From: Roseateles_B sp041905785
GTDB lineage: Bacteria; Pseudomonadota; Gammaproteobacteria; Burkholderiales; Burkholderiaceae_C
DNA length: 64,000 nucleotides
Direction: 5' to 3'
Assembly: GCA_041905785.1 (NCBI GenBank)
Contig: JAYRKJ010000015.1
Span: forward strand, 96,291-160,290
Below, piece by piece: positions 7,276 to 15,020 of the stretch. Each line of letters opens with the position of its first letter. The first letter of the stretch is position 1. The notes under the pieces were generated by a model. That model searched no databases. It had not been told where the DNA came from and worked only from the letters and a program-made list of their open reading frames with translations. Position numbers and translations under genes: made by a program.

Positions 7276-8439
7276 TCATTCGCGCGACTGCACCAGGTTG
7301 CGCCCCTGCTGCTTGGCCTGGTAGAGCCCGCGGTCGGCCCGCGCCAGCACGGCCTCGGGACTGGCGTCGCCCGGCAGCACCTCGGCAATGCCGAAGCTGG
7401 CCGTCAGCCGATGCCGCTGCCCCGCCCAGTGCAAGGGCCGTGCCTCCAGATTGGCACGCATGCGCTCGGCCACCAGGGCGGCTCCGGACAGGTCGGTGTT
7501 GCAAAGCAGGACGACAAACTCCTCGCCGCCCCAGCGGCCCAGGGCGTCGACATCGCGCACGCAAGGCCGGAGCGCCGCCACGGCCTCCTTCAGCGCCTGG
7601 TCTCCGGCGCCATGGCCGAGCTGGTCGTTGAGGGCCTTGAAGTGGTCCATGTCCAGAAGCACCAGGGCATAGGGTTCACCGCGCTGCCATCGGGCATGGG
7701 CCAGCTCCAGCGCCCGGCCCAGGGCGCGCCGGTTGAGCGCCTCGGTCAAGGGATCGTAGAGCGTCAGGCTGCGGATGTGCAGGATCAACTGCGCCAGCAG
7801 CAAAAAGGCCACCACGGTATTGACCACCATGGCCAACAGCAGGCCGGCCCACAGCCAGAGCACATTGAAGCTGCTTCCGGCGCGCAGATCGGGCGTGTTG
7901 CCGGGCAGCAGCAGCGGCTCGATGGCGCGCGCCAGGAGCAGCAGCGTCAAGGCGCCCAAGGGCAGGCTCAGTGCAAGCGCGAAGGAGCGGCGGGTGCGGC
8001 TGCGCACCAGGCGGTAGGCGTGCCAGGTGGCCATGCCCAGCAGCGGTGCCTGGATGCCGTAGAGCAGCGTGGCATGCCAGCGCATGGGCAAGCCCAGCAT
8101 GAAGCCCGGCAGCAGCAGCAGTGCCAGCGCCGCCAGTGCCAGCGGCGCTCGCCAGGGCACGCGCTGCGCGCCCATCCAGGCCGGCACCAGACTCAAGAGG
8201 ACGAATGCGGCCGTGCCGGCGAGATCGGCGGCATAGACCGTCAACCAGGGGCGCTCCAAGCCGCTGCGCAGCCCGCTGAGCAGCAGGGCCGCGGTCAGGC
8301 TGATGTTGGCCGCCGCCATGGCCTTGGACGCCCGCGGCTGCAGCTTCAGGCCGAAGGCAAAGACAAACCACAGCAGGCTGGCGATCAGCAGCACCAGCGA
8401 GGTGGCGGCCAGCAGGGTCTGGGCGCTGACGCTCAGCAT
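7276..8439 (-). CDS. Membrane diguanylate cyclase (GGDEF), second gene of a pair
   Basis: A 387-residue protein with about six hydrophobic helices in the first 210 residues, making a sensor that matches no named domain I know, followed by a GGDEF domain (YDPLTEALNRRALG). The active site GGEEF lies near residue 302, preceded by the inhibitory-site motif RDVD. It should make c-di-GMP at the inner membrane. The start is the ATG at 8439, with GGAGG seven bases upstream. It overlaps the stop of the preceding GGDEF gene (ATGCTGA), so the two are translationally coupled. It is convergent with the TPR-GGDEF gene, with only 19 bases between the stops. Confidence 0.88.
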   Translation of the reverse strand: MLSVSAQTLLAATSLVLLIASLLWFVFAFGLKLQPRASKAMAAANISLTAALLLSGLRSGLERPWLTVYAADLAGTAAFVLLSLVPAWMGAQRVPWRAPLALAALALLLLPGFMLGLPMRWHATLLYGIQAPLLGMATWHAYRLVRSRTRRSFALALSLPLGALTLLLLARAIEPLLLPGNTPDLRAGSSFNVLWLWAGLLLAMVVNTVVAFLLLAQLILHIRSLTLYDPLTEALNRRALGRALELAHARWQRGEPYALVLLDMDHFKALNDQLGHGAGDQALKEAVAALRPCVRDVDALGRWGGEEFVVLLCNTDLSGAALVAERMRANLEARPLHWAGQRHRLTASFGIAEVLPGDASPEAVLARADRGLYQAKQQGRNLVQSRE

Positions 8440-9587
8440 GGGACGGCCTCCGCCGGCTCGGCGAGGCAGACGCGGTTGCGCCCCAGCACCTTGGCCCGGT
8501 ACATGGCGCGATCCGCCTGCTCCAGCAGAGCCGCGCCGCTCGCCCCGGAGGTCGACAATGCCAGCCCGATGCTGACGGTCAGCGGCCAGTGCCGGCCCTG
8601 CCAACGCCAGTCGCTGCCGGCCAGGGCCTTGCGCAAACGCTCCGCCAGCGCCATCGCACCAGCCTGTGAGGTGTCCGGCAGCAGCAGCGCGAACTCCTCG
8701 CCACCGTAGCGTGCGGCGCAATCCTGCTCGCGCAGGTTGGCCAGCAGCAGGCGTGCCACATGGCACAGCGCGGCATCGCCCGCGGCATGGCCCAGTTCAT
8801 CGTTGACGCGCTTGAAGTGATCCAGGTCGAGCATCAGCAAGGCATGGACGTGGCCGCGCTGCGCCCGCGCCTGCTGCTTCAGCAGCTGCTCGCTCAGCTC
8901 GCGTCGGTTGAACAATCCCGTTAGCGGGTCATGGCGAGTCAGCGACTCGATGCGCTGGATCAGCCGGCTCAACACCAGTGCGATCAGCCCGCCGGAAATG
9001 AACATGGCCAGCACCAGCCAGGCCGCCGCCAGGCCCGCATGCTGGCGGGGATCGCGGGACAGCCAGGCCGGCCCGAGGTCCGGCTGCATCAGCGCAATGG
9101 CGCGCAGCAGCAGATAGCCCGCCATCAGCGCATAGGGCGCCACCAGGCCGGCGCGCAGCCAGCCGTCCAGCCCCAGGCTGCCCAGCAGCAGGTCCCGCCC
9201 CGCCAGCAGGCACAGCGCCGCCATGCTCATCACGGCCAGGGCGGAAGCCGTGATGGACGGCAGGCCCCACAGGCGCGACAACTCGGCGATCAGCCCCAGC
9301 GCCACCAGGCCCAGCAAATCGAGGCGCTGCTGACGCAGGCGCAACAACTGTCGCAAGCCCAGGCTGAGCAAGCCCAGCGCCAGCAGGGTGCACAGCCCCG
9401 CCAGCTCGCCGAAGGGGCCGGGGTCGACCATCAGCGTGGGCAGCATCAAGGCCTGCGCGCCGGCCAGAAAAAGGCAGGCCTGGCGGGCGATTCGAAACGG
9501 CAGCGCCAGCAGCAGCCACACCCCCACCGCCAAGGCCCCAAAGAGGGCGTTGACCAGCAGCAGGGTATTGGAATCCAGTTCGATCAT
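8433..9587 (-). CDS. Membrane diguanylate cyclase (GGDEF), first gene of a pair
   Basis: A 384-residue relative of the following gene with the same plan: six or seven hydrophobic helices up to about residue 210, then a GGDEF domain beginning RHDPLTGLFNRREL. The active site is GGEEF near residue 294, with inhibitory-site REQD five residues before. The start at 9587 gives MIELDSNTLLLVNALFG, entering directly the first membrane helix; the longer frame upstream adds a Ser/Gly/Pro-rich head without family character. The two overlapping genes look like a tandem duplication that diverged in the sensor half. It is divergent from the SDR gene at 9677. Confidence 0.87.
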   Translation of the reverse strand: MIELDSNTLLLVNALFGALAVGVWLLLALPFRIARQACLFLAGAQALMLPTLMVDPGPFGELAGLCTLLALGLLSLGLRQLLRLRQQRLDLLGLVALGLIAELSRLWGLPSITASALAVMSMAALCLLAGRDLLLGSLGLDGWLRAGLVAPYALMAGYLLLRAIALMQPDLGPAWLSRDPRQHAGLAAAWLVLAMFISGGLIALVLSRLIQRIESLTRHDPLTGLFNRRELSEQLLKQQARAQRGHVHALLMLDLDHFKRVNDELGHAAGDAALCHVARLLLANLREQDCAARYGGEEFALLLPDTSQAGAMALAERLRKALAGSDWRWQGRHWPLTVSIGLALSTSGASGAALLEQADRAMYRAKVLGRNRVCLAEPAEAVPC

Positions 9588-9676
9588 GGGCTTGATGGTC
9601 GATCCAGGGGGAGGCGAGTTCCCGTGGGCGATCTTCCCAGAGTTTGCGCTCGCCGATGCATCCCCTTGCCCCCACA

Positions 9677-10432
9677 ATGAGCGCCATGCGAAAAATCACC
9701 CTGATCACCGGCGCCAGCCGCGGCATCGGCGCAGCTACCGCCCTGGCCTGTGCCCGCGCCGGGCATGACCTGGCCCTGTGCTACCACCGCGATGCTTCGG
9801 CCGCCGCGCAGGTGGCCGAGGCGGCTCGCGGGCTCGGCGTCCGCGCCCTGGCGGTGCAGGCTGACGTCGCAGACGAGACGCAGGTGCTTCAGCTTTTCCG
9901 GCAGCTGGACGAGTTGCTGGGCCCGCTGACGGGCCTGGTCAACAACGCAGGCATGGTCGCACCCCAGGCTCGGCTCGTCGACATGGAGCCGGCGCGCTGG
10001 CAGCGCCTGTTCGCGGTGAACGTGATGGGCAGCCTGCTGTGTGCCCGCGAGGCCGTGCGGCGCATGAGCCGCAGCCAGGGCGGCCAGGGCGGCGCCATCG
10101 TCAACATCTCCTCGCGCGCGGCGCAACTGGGGTCGCCCGGCCTGTACGTCGACTACGCTGCCAGCAAGGCCGCCATCGACGCCTTCACCCTGGGCCTGGC
10201 ACGCGAGGTGGCGGCCGAGGGCATACGGGTCAACGGCGTGCGGCCCGGCATCATCGACACGGAAATCCATGCCGACAGCGGCATCCAGGATGAGCTGGCG
10301 GCGGCCGTGGCCGGCATCCCCCTGCAGCGCCTGGGGCGCGCCGAGGAGGTGGCCGAAGCCATTCTCTGGCTGCTGTCCGACGCGGCCAGCTACACCACCG
10401 GTGCGATGCTGGACGTGGCCGGCGGCCGCTGA
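9677..10432 (+). CDS. SDR-family oxidoreductase
   Basis: A classical short-chain dehydrogenase/reductase of 251 residues. The dinucleotide motif TGASRGIG is at residues 11-18, NNAG follows LTGLV, the catalytic Ser is in NISSRAAQLGS, and the Tyr/Lys pair is in YVDYAASKAA near residue 160. The C-terminal RPGIIDTEIHA and TGAMLDVAGG blocks are those of FabG-like enzymes, often annotated as glucose 1-dehydrogenase or 3-oxoacyl reductase. The coenzyme is probably NADP(H), judging by Arg after the glycine motif. The substrate cannot be told. The start is the ATG at 9677; ATG 9686 is also possible. Confidence 0.88.
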   Translation: MSAMRKITLITGASRGIGAATALACARAGHDLALCYHRDASAAAQVAEAARGLGVRALAVQADVADETQVLQLFRQLDELLGPLTGLVNNAGMVAPQARLVDMEPARWQRLFAVNVMGSLLCAREAVRRMSRSQGGQGGAIVNISSRAAQLGSPGLYVDYAASKAAIDAFTLGLAREVAAEGIRVNGVRPGIIDTEIHADSGIQDELAAAVAGIPLQRLGRAEEVAEAILWLLSDAASYTTGAMLDVAGGR

Positions 10433-10464
10433 CGCGCCCGGACGCCAGCGTTCCCCACCCCTGC

Positions 10465-12000
10465 TCAGCCCAGCCGGAATGAGTTGACGATGCCGGCCAG
10501 CGCCTGCGCCTGCTGCGCCAGGCTGGACGCTGCCGCGGTCGACTCCTCGACCATGGCCGCGTTCTGCTGGGTGTTGTGATCCAGCTGGGCGATGGCGGTA
10601 TTGACCTGGGCTATGCCGGCACTTTGCTCGCGGGTGGCCGTTGAGATATTGCCCAGCATGGCCGTCACCTGCTGCACTTGGTCGACCAGTTCGCCCATGG
10701 TGCGCCCGGCTTCGGCCGCCACCACGGCGCCGCTCTCGACCTGCGCGACGCTGTCGCCGATCAGGGCCTTGATCTCCCGCGCGGCCTGAGCGCTGCGCTG
10801 GGCCAGCACCCGCACCTCGCCGGCCACCACCGCAAAGCCGCGGCCCTGCTCGCCGGCCCGCGCAGCCTCGACCGCAGCGTTGAGGGCAAGGATGTTGGTC
10901 TGGAACGCGATGCCGTCGATGACGCCGATGATGTCGGCGATCTTCTTGGAGCTGCTGTTGATCTGGTCCATGGTGCTGACCACGCGCCCCACCGCCTCGC
11001 CGCTGCGCTCGGCCGTTCCGGAGGCCTTGTGCGCCAGCTCGTTGGCCTGTTCTGCGGACGCGGCGTTGTTCTTCACCGCGGCGGCCATCTGGTCCATGGA
11101 GGCCGCCGTCTGCTCCAGCGCGGACGCCTGCACCTCGGTGCGGGCACTGAGGTCATGACTGGCCTGCGAGATCTCCCCCGAGGCGTCCGACACCGTGCCG
11201 GCGCTGCGATGGATCTGCTGCACGGTGTCCGCCAGGCCTCGCTGCATGTCGCGCATGGCCTGCAGCAGCTGGCCGATCTCGTTGCGCTCCTGCAGCTCCG
11301 AGCTCTGGCTGAGGTCGCGCTCGCGGATGGCTCCGGCCAGGCGCAGGGCCTCGCTCAGCGGTCTCATGATGGCCATCACCAGCCGCCAGGCCAGGACCAG
11401 CGCCGCCGTCAGCGCCACCGCGAATATCAGCAGCACGACCAGCGTCGCGCGCTGGTAGGTCGTCTGGCTCAGCTGGTATTCCTGCTCGGCCACCTTGAGC
11501 TGCTCATCCACCAGATCGGACACCACGCCCGTGAAGGGGTCGATGGCCGGGTACAGCTCCTTGGTGGCGAAAGCCTCCAGCGCCTCGCGGTCCTGCTTGC
11601 CCAGGATCTGGCGCAGCTTGGCTGCCGCGGCCTCGGCGGCCCCCTTCAGCGGCTTGGCCTTCTCGAGGAGCACGGCCTCATTGCCTTCGATCAGCGTGTT
11701 GTTGTAGTCGCCCCAATACTTGGTGATGCTGCGCTCCGCCTCATCCAGCAGGCGCAGGCCCGTGGCCACGTCCACACTGCCGGCCCGGACCTTGTGTGTG
11801 GTGTCGACGATATTGACGGCATAGGCGTCGGAGACCTGCTTGAGCTGCTTGAGCGGCACCACGCGGTCCTTGTAGACCGTCTCCATGCTGGCGTTGACGC
11901 GCCCCAGCGCATAGAGGCTCCAGCCGCCACTGACGCCCAGCAGGACGATCAGCAGGGCCGAGAACAGGATCAGGCGAGTCTTGATGCTGCTGAACTGCAT
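10465..12000 (-). CDS. Methyl-accepting chemotaxis protein
   Basis: A 511-residue inner-membrane chemoreceptor of the four-helix-bundle type. A first membrane helix (10-30) is followed by a periplasmic helical ligand domain (32-190), a second membrane helix (about 190-210), a HAMP domain, and a signalling domain with the highly conserved hairpin tip QTNILALNAAVEAARAGEQG and VRVLAQRSAQAAREIK. No NWETF-like CheR/CheB tether is present at the C terminus, which ends IVNSFRLG. It should relay ligand binding to CheW/CheA; the ligand is unknown and no che genes are nearby. GGAGC lies seven bases before the start. Confidence 0.93.
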   Translation of the reverse strand: MQFSSIKTRLILFSALLIVLLGVSGGWSLYALGRVNASMETVYKDRVVPLKQLKQVSDAYAVNIVDTTHKVRAGSVDVATGLRLLDEAERSITKYWGDYNNTLIEGNEAVLLEKAKPLKGAAEAAAAKLRQILGKQDREALEAFATKELYPAIDPFTGVVSDLVDEQLKVAEQEYQLSQTTYQRATLVVLLIFAVALTAALVLAWRLVMAIMRPLSEALRLAGAIRERDLSQSSELQERNEIGQLLQAMRDMQRGLADTVQQIHRSAGTVSDASGEISQASHDLSARTEVQASALEQTAASMDQMAAAVKNNAASAEQANELAHKASGTAERSGEAVGRVVSTMDQINSSSKKIADIIGVIDGIAFQTNILALNAAVEAARAGEQGRGFAVVAGEVRVLAQRSAQAAREIKALIGDSVAQVESGAVVAAEAGRTMGELVDQVQQVTAMLGNISTATREQSAGIAQVNTAIAQLDHNTQQNAAMVEESTAAASSLAQQAQALAGIVNSFRLG

Positions 12001-12086
12001 GGCGAAGCTCCGAGTGCAGTGGGCGGGTACTGCCGACTGTAGCGCTGCGCTCTCCGCGGGGCCAGTCCTTGCTTCACGGTCCCGCG

Positions 12087-13193
12087 TCAGCGTCGTTCGA
12101 CGATCACAGGCGTCAGCGCCAGAGCCTGGCGCATGCGCTCCGCGGCGGAGCGGGCGTCTTCCCGGCTGGCGTAGGGCCCGGCCTGCAGGCGGTGCATCTG
12201 GGCGTCCTTGAAGATGGCGAGCAAAGGCGCCATCCAGTCCAGCTCCAGGCTGAGCTTTTGCCTGAAGGCCTCTGCGCCGTCCATGCGCGAGAAGGCGCCC
12301 AGCTGGACCCAGAAGCCCTTGCTGGCGGCCTTGGGCGCCGCGCCGCCTTCCGCCGGGGCGGGCAGCGCGGCGGCATCGGCGGGCGGCTGGACCACGGCGG
12401 CCTGGGGCAGCCCGGCGCGCATGGGGGTCAGGTCTTGCGGCAGCCCCGCACCGGTCGCGACGACATCGCGCCCCGCCAAGGGCTCGGGCGCAGCGGGCCC
12501 GGTCCGCGGGGGGGCTGCGCCCGGCACATTGGACGCACCATCCCTGCGCTGAGCCAGGCGCGTGCCGTCGTCCCGGCGCTGCCAGGCCCCGCTGCGGATG
12601 TCTTCGTAGGTGATGCGCTCCACCTCCACGGGCGTCACGCCGCGCAGGATGTCCAGCTTCAGCGCCGCGGTGTAGCTGAGGTCGATGATGCGCCCAGGAT
12701 GGAAGGGGCCTCGATCGTTGATGCGCACGATGACTTCGCGTCCATTGGCCGGATTGCGCACCCGTGCATAGCTCGGGATGGGCATGGTGGCGTGGGCCCC
12801 GGTCATCGCATACATGTTGTAGAGCTCGCCGCTGGACGTGGGCCGTCCGTGGAATTTGCGGCCGTACCAGGAGGCCAGGCCGCGCTCCGCCAGCGGCTGG
12901 TCGTCGGTCAGGGGCTCATAGCGCTGGCCCAGGACCTCGTAGGGCTTGTTGGGCCCGCCTTTGCGTATGGGCTCCAGCCGCGGTTCGGCGTCGGGCACCT
13001 GCATCAGATTGGGCGGGACCTGGGCTTCGGGGCCGTCGCGATCGGTGCCCGGCGCCGGCGCGCGCGGCAGGCCGGCGCCTTGCGAGGGGGCCGGCGCATG
13101 GCTGGCACAGCCGCCCAGGATGGCCAGCAGCGTCAGCAAGGCGGGGGCGAACAGGGTGGGGCTCGGGGACAGGGCGATCGGCGATCTCGACAT
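12087..13193 (-). CDS. rlpA: RlpA-like septal ring lytic transglycosylase, lipoprotein
   Basis: A 368-residue exported lipoprotein. A signal peptide ends in a lipobox-like LGGC (Cys near residue 29). A Pro/Ala-rich linker follows, then the double-psi beta-barrel domain (GLASWYGRKFHGRPTSSGE ... VRINDRGPFHPGRIIDLS), which in the family cleaves peptidoglycan lacking stem peptides. After a low-complexity linker comes a C-terminal SPOR domain (FWVQLGAFSRMDGAEAF) that binds denuded septal glycan. The start was set at 13193 to give the signal peptide. It is divergent from the FAH gene with 139 bases between. A copy of the dispersed 13-mer lies in the linker-coding part (12425-12437), where it encodes QDLTP. 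Confidence 0.92.
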   Translation of the reverse strand: MSRSPIALSPSPTLFAPALLTLLAILGGCASHAPAPSQGAGLPRAPAPGTDRDGPEAQVPPNLMQVPDAEPRLEPIRKGGPNKPYEVLGQRYEPLTDDQPLAERGLASWYGRKFHGRPTSSGELYNMYAMTGAHATMPIPSYARVRNPANGREVIVRINDRGPFHPGRIIDLSYTAALKLDILRGVTPVEVERITYEDIRSGAWQRRDDGTRLAQRRDGASNVPGAAPPRTGPAAPEPLAGRDVVATGAGLPQDLTPMRAGLPQAAVVQPPADAAALPAPAEGGAAPKAASKGFWVQLGAFSRMDGAEAFRQKLSLELDWMAPLLAIFKDAQMHRLQAGPYASREDARSAAERMRQALALTPVIVERR

Positions 13194-13332
13194 GGGCGCA
13201 ACCCTAAACCATGGTGCCAATCTCGCCAAGGACTTCGCGCCGGCTGGCTCGCGCAAGAAACCTCGTGCCGAGCACTTCGCCGTCCGCAGCGCCCCTTGTA
13301 TGCTGCGGGCTTCATCGCTGCGGCCTTGCTTC

Positions 13333-14034
13333 ATGAACAGCGCCTACATCTTCACGCCTCCCGAACAGCCCAGCGCCGCGGTGCGCGGCACCGACAAGCG
13401 CTACGCCGTCTCGCGCATCTTCTGCGTCGGGCGCAACTATGCGGCCCATGCCCGCGAGATGGGCGGCGACCCCAGCCGCGAGCCGCCCTTTTACTTCACC
13501 AAGCCGGCCTCGGCCCTGGTGTCCAGCGGCGCCACGGTGGCCTACCCGCCCGGCACGCGCGACTACCACTACGAGATGGAGCTGGTGATGGCCATGGGGG
13601 CACCGGTGTTCAAGGTTGCGCCCGATGTCGCGCGTGCCGCCATCTGGGGCTTCGCCCCCGGGCTGGACATGACCCGGCGCGATCTGCAGGCCGAGGCCAA
13701 GAAGGCCGGCAGGCCCTGGGATGTGGCCAAGGGATTCGAGCAGTCCGCCGTACTGGGCGAGCTGGTGCGCGTGGCCGAGTGCGGCGCCATGGATGCCGGT
13801 GCGATCACCCTGGCCGTCAACGGCGTGCAGAAGCAGCGCGGTGACCTCGCCGACATGATCTGGAACGTGGCGGAGATCGTCGCCAACCTGTCCCAGTTCT
13901 ACCACCTGAAGCCAGGCGACCTGATCTACACCGGCACGCCGGACGGCGTGGGCGCGGTGCAGCCCGGAGACCACCTGCATGGCGAGATCGCCGGACTCGG
14001 GTCCATCGCGCTGACAATCGGGCCTGCCGAATGA
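13333..14034 (+). CDS. Fumarylacetoacetate hydrolase-family protein
   Basis: A 233-residue FAH-superfamily enzyme. The block IFCVGRNYAAHAREMG, the metal-binding acidic residues in YHYEMELV, and the ending LIYTGTPDGVGAVQPGD are typical. Short members of this family act as acylpyruvases, fumarylpyruvate hydrolases or oxaloacetate decarboxylases, using Mg2+ or Mn2+ in the cytoplasm. The start is the ATG at 13333, about 30 residues before the first conserved block. The stop overlaps the next gene, nadC, by ATGA. That linkage to NAD synthesis, together with the gentisate-pathway role of fumarylpyruvate hydrolase relatives, does not settle the substrate. Confidence 0.87.
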   Translation: MNSAYIFTPPEQPSAAVRGTDKRYAVSRIFCVGRNYAAHAREMGGDPSREPPFYFTKPASALVSSGATVAYPPGTRDYHYEMELVMAMGAPVFKVAPDVARAAIWGFAPGLDMTRRDLQAEAKKAGRPWDVAKGFEQSAVLGELVRVAECGAMDAGAITLAVNGVQKQRGDLADMIWNVAEIVANLSQFYHLKPGDLIYTGTPDGVGAVQPGDHLHGEIAGLGSIALTIGPAE

Positions 14035-14948
14035 TTGATGGGCGCAGCCGCGCCGCCTCTGTTCCTGCCATGTTCGACCACGACGAAACCCTGCAAGAAG
14101 CGCGCGAGCGCAATATCCGCGATGCCCTGTTCGAGGACATCGGCCGCTGCGACTGGACCGCGCAGCTGGTGCCGGCCGGCCGCCGCGTCAAGGCACATGT
14201 GCGGGTCCGCGAGGACGCCGTGCTGTGCGGCCGCGACTGGTTCGAAGGCGTTTTCCGGGCGCTGGACCCCTGCAGCCGCATCGACTGGTGCTACGAGGAA
14301 GGCGCGCGCATGCAGGCCGACACCCTGGTCTGCCACATCGTGGCCGACGGCCGGGCTTTGCTCAGCGCCGAGCGGCCTGCGCTGAATTTCCTGCAGCTGC
14401 TGTCGGCCACCGCCACGCTCACGCGCCAGCATGTGGACGCGATCGCCGGTGCCAGCCCCAACCCGCGCGGCTGCGCGGTGCTGGACACCCGCAAGACCCT
14501 GCCGGGCCTGCGCCTGGCCCAGAAGTATGCGGTGCGCGTGGGCGGCGGCGCCAACCAGCGCCTGGCGCTCTATCACGGCATCCTGATCAAGGAGAACCAC
14601 ATTGCCGCAGCCGGCGGGGTGGCTGCCGCCTTGAAGGCCGCCCAGGCGCTGCAAGCCGGCGTGGACATCCAGATCGAGGTCGAGTCCCTCGTGGAACTGC
14701 ATGAAGCGCTGGACGCCGGCGCCACCAGCGTGCTGCTGGACAACTTCACCGAGCCCATGATGCGCGAAGCCGTGGCCCTCAACCGGGGACGCGCCTTGCT
14801 GGAGGTCTCCGGCGGCGTGGCACTGGAGCAGCTGCGCTGGATCGCCGCCACTGGCGTGGACCGGATCTCGATCGGCCGGCTGACCAAGGACGTGAAGGCC
14901 GTGGACTACTCCATGCGGGTCGAAGGTCCGGCCGACGCCTCGTCCTGA
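14031..14948 (+). CDS. nadC: Quinolinate (nicotinate-nucleotide) pyrophosphorylase
   Basis: A 305-residue carboxylating nicotinate-nucleotide pyrophosphorylase, which joins quinolinate and phosphoribosyl pyrophosphate to form nicotinate mononucleotide in de novo NAD synthesis. Diagnostic blocks are ERPALNFLQLLSATAT, LDTRKTLPGLRLAQKYAV (quinolinate-binding Arg and Lys near residue 153), GGGANQRLALYHGILIKENH, and VLLDNFTEP. The ATG at 14031 overlaps the previous stop (ATGA), suggesting coupling. An in-frame ATG at 14073 would give 291 residues, closer to the usual length. The partners nadA and nadB are not in the window. Confidence 0.94.
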   Translation: MIDGRSRAASVPAMFDHDETLQEARERNIRDALFEDIGRCDWTAQLVPAGRRVKAHVRVREDAVLCGRDWFEGVFRALDPCSRIDWCYEEGARMQADTLVCHIVADGRALLSAERPALNFLQLLSATATLTRQHVDAIAGASPNPRGCAVLDTRKTLPGLRLAQKYAVRVGGGANQRLALYHGILIKENHIAAAGGVAAALKAAQALQAGVDIQIEVESLVELHEALDAGATSVLLDNFTEPMMREAVALNRGRALLEVSGGVALEQLRWIAATGVDRISIGRLTKDVKAVDYSMRVEGPADASS

Positions 14949-15020
14949 AGCGCCGGCGCGCTGCGTACACTCCCAGGGCTGAACCGCCGAGCCGAGGAGC
15001 CTCGGCATCGAGGGAGTGTC

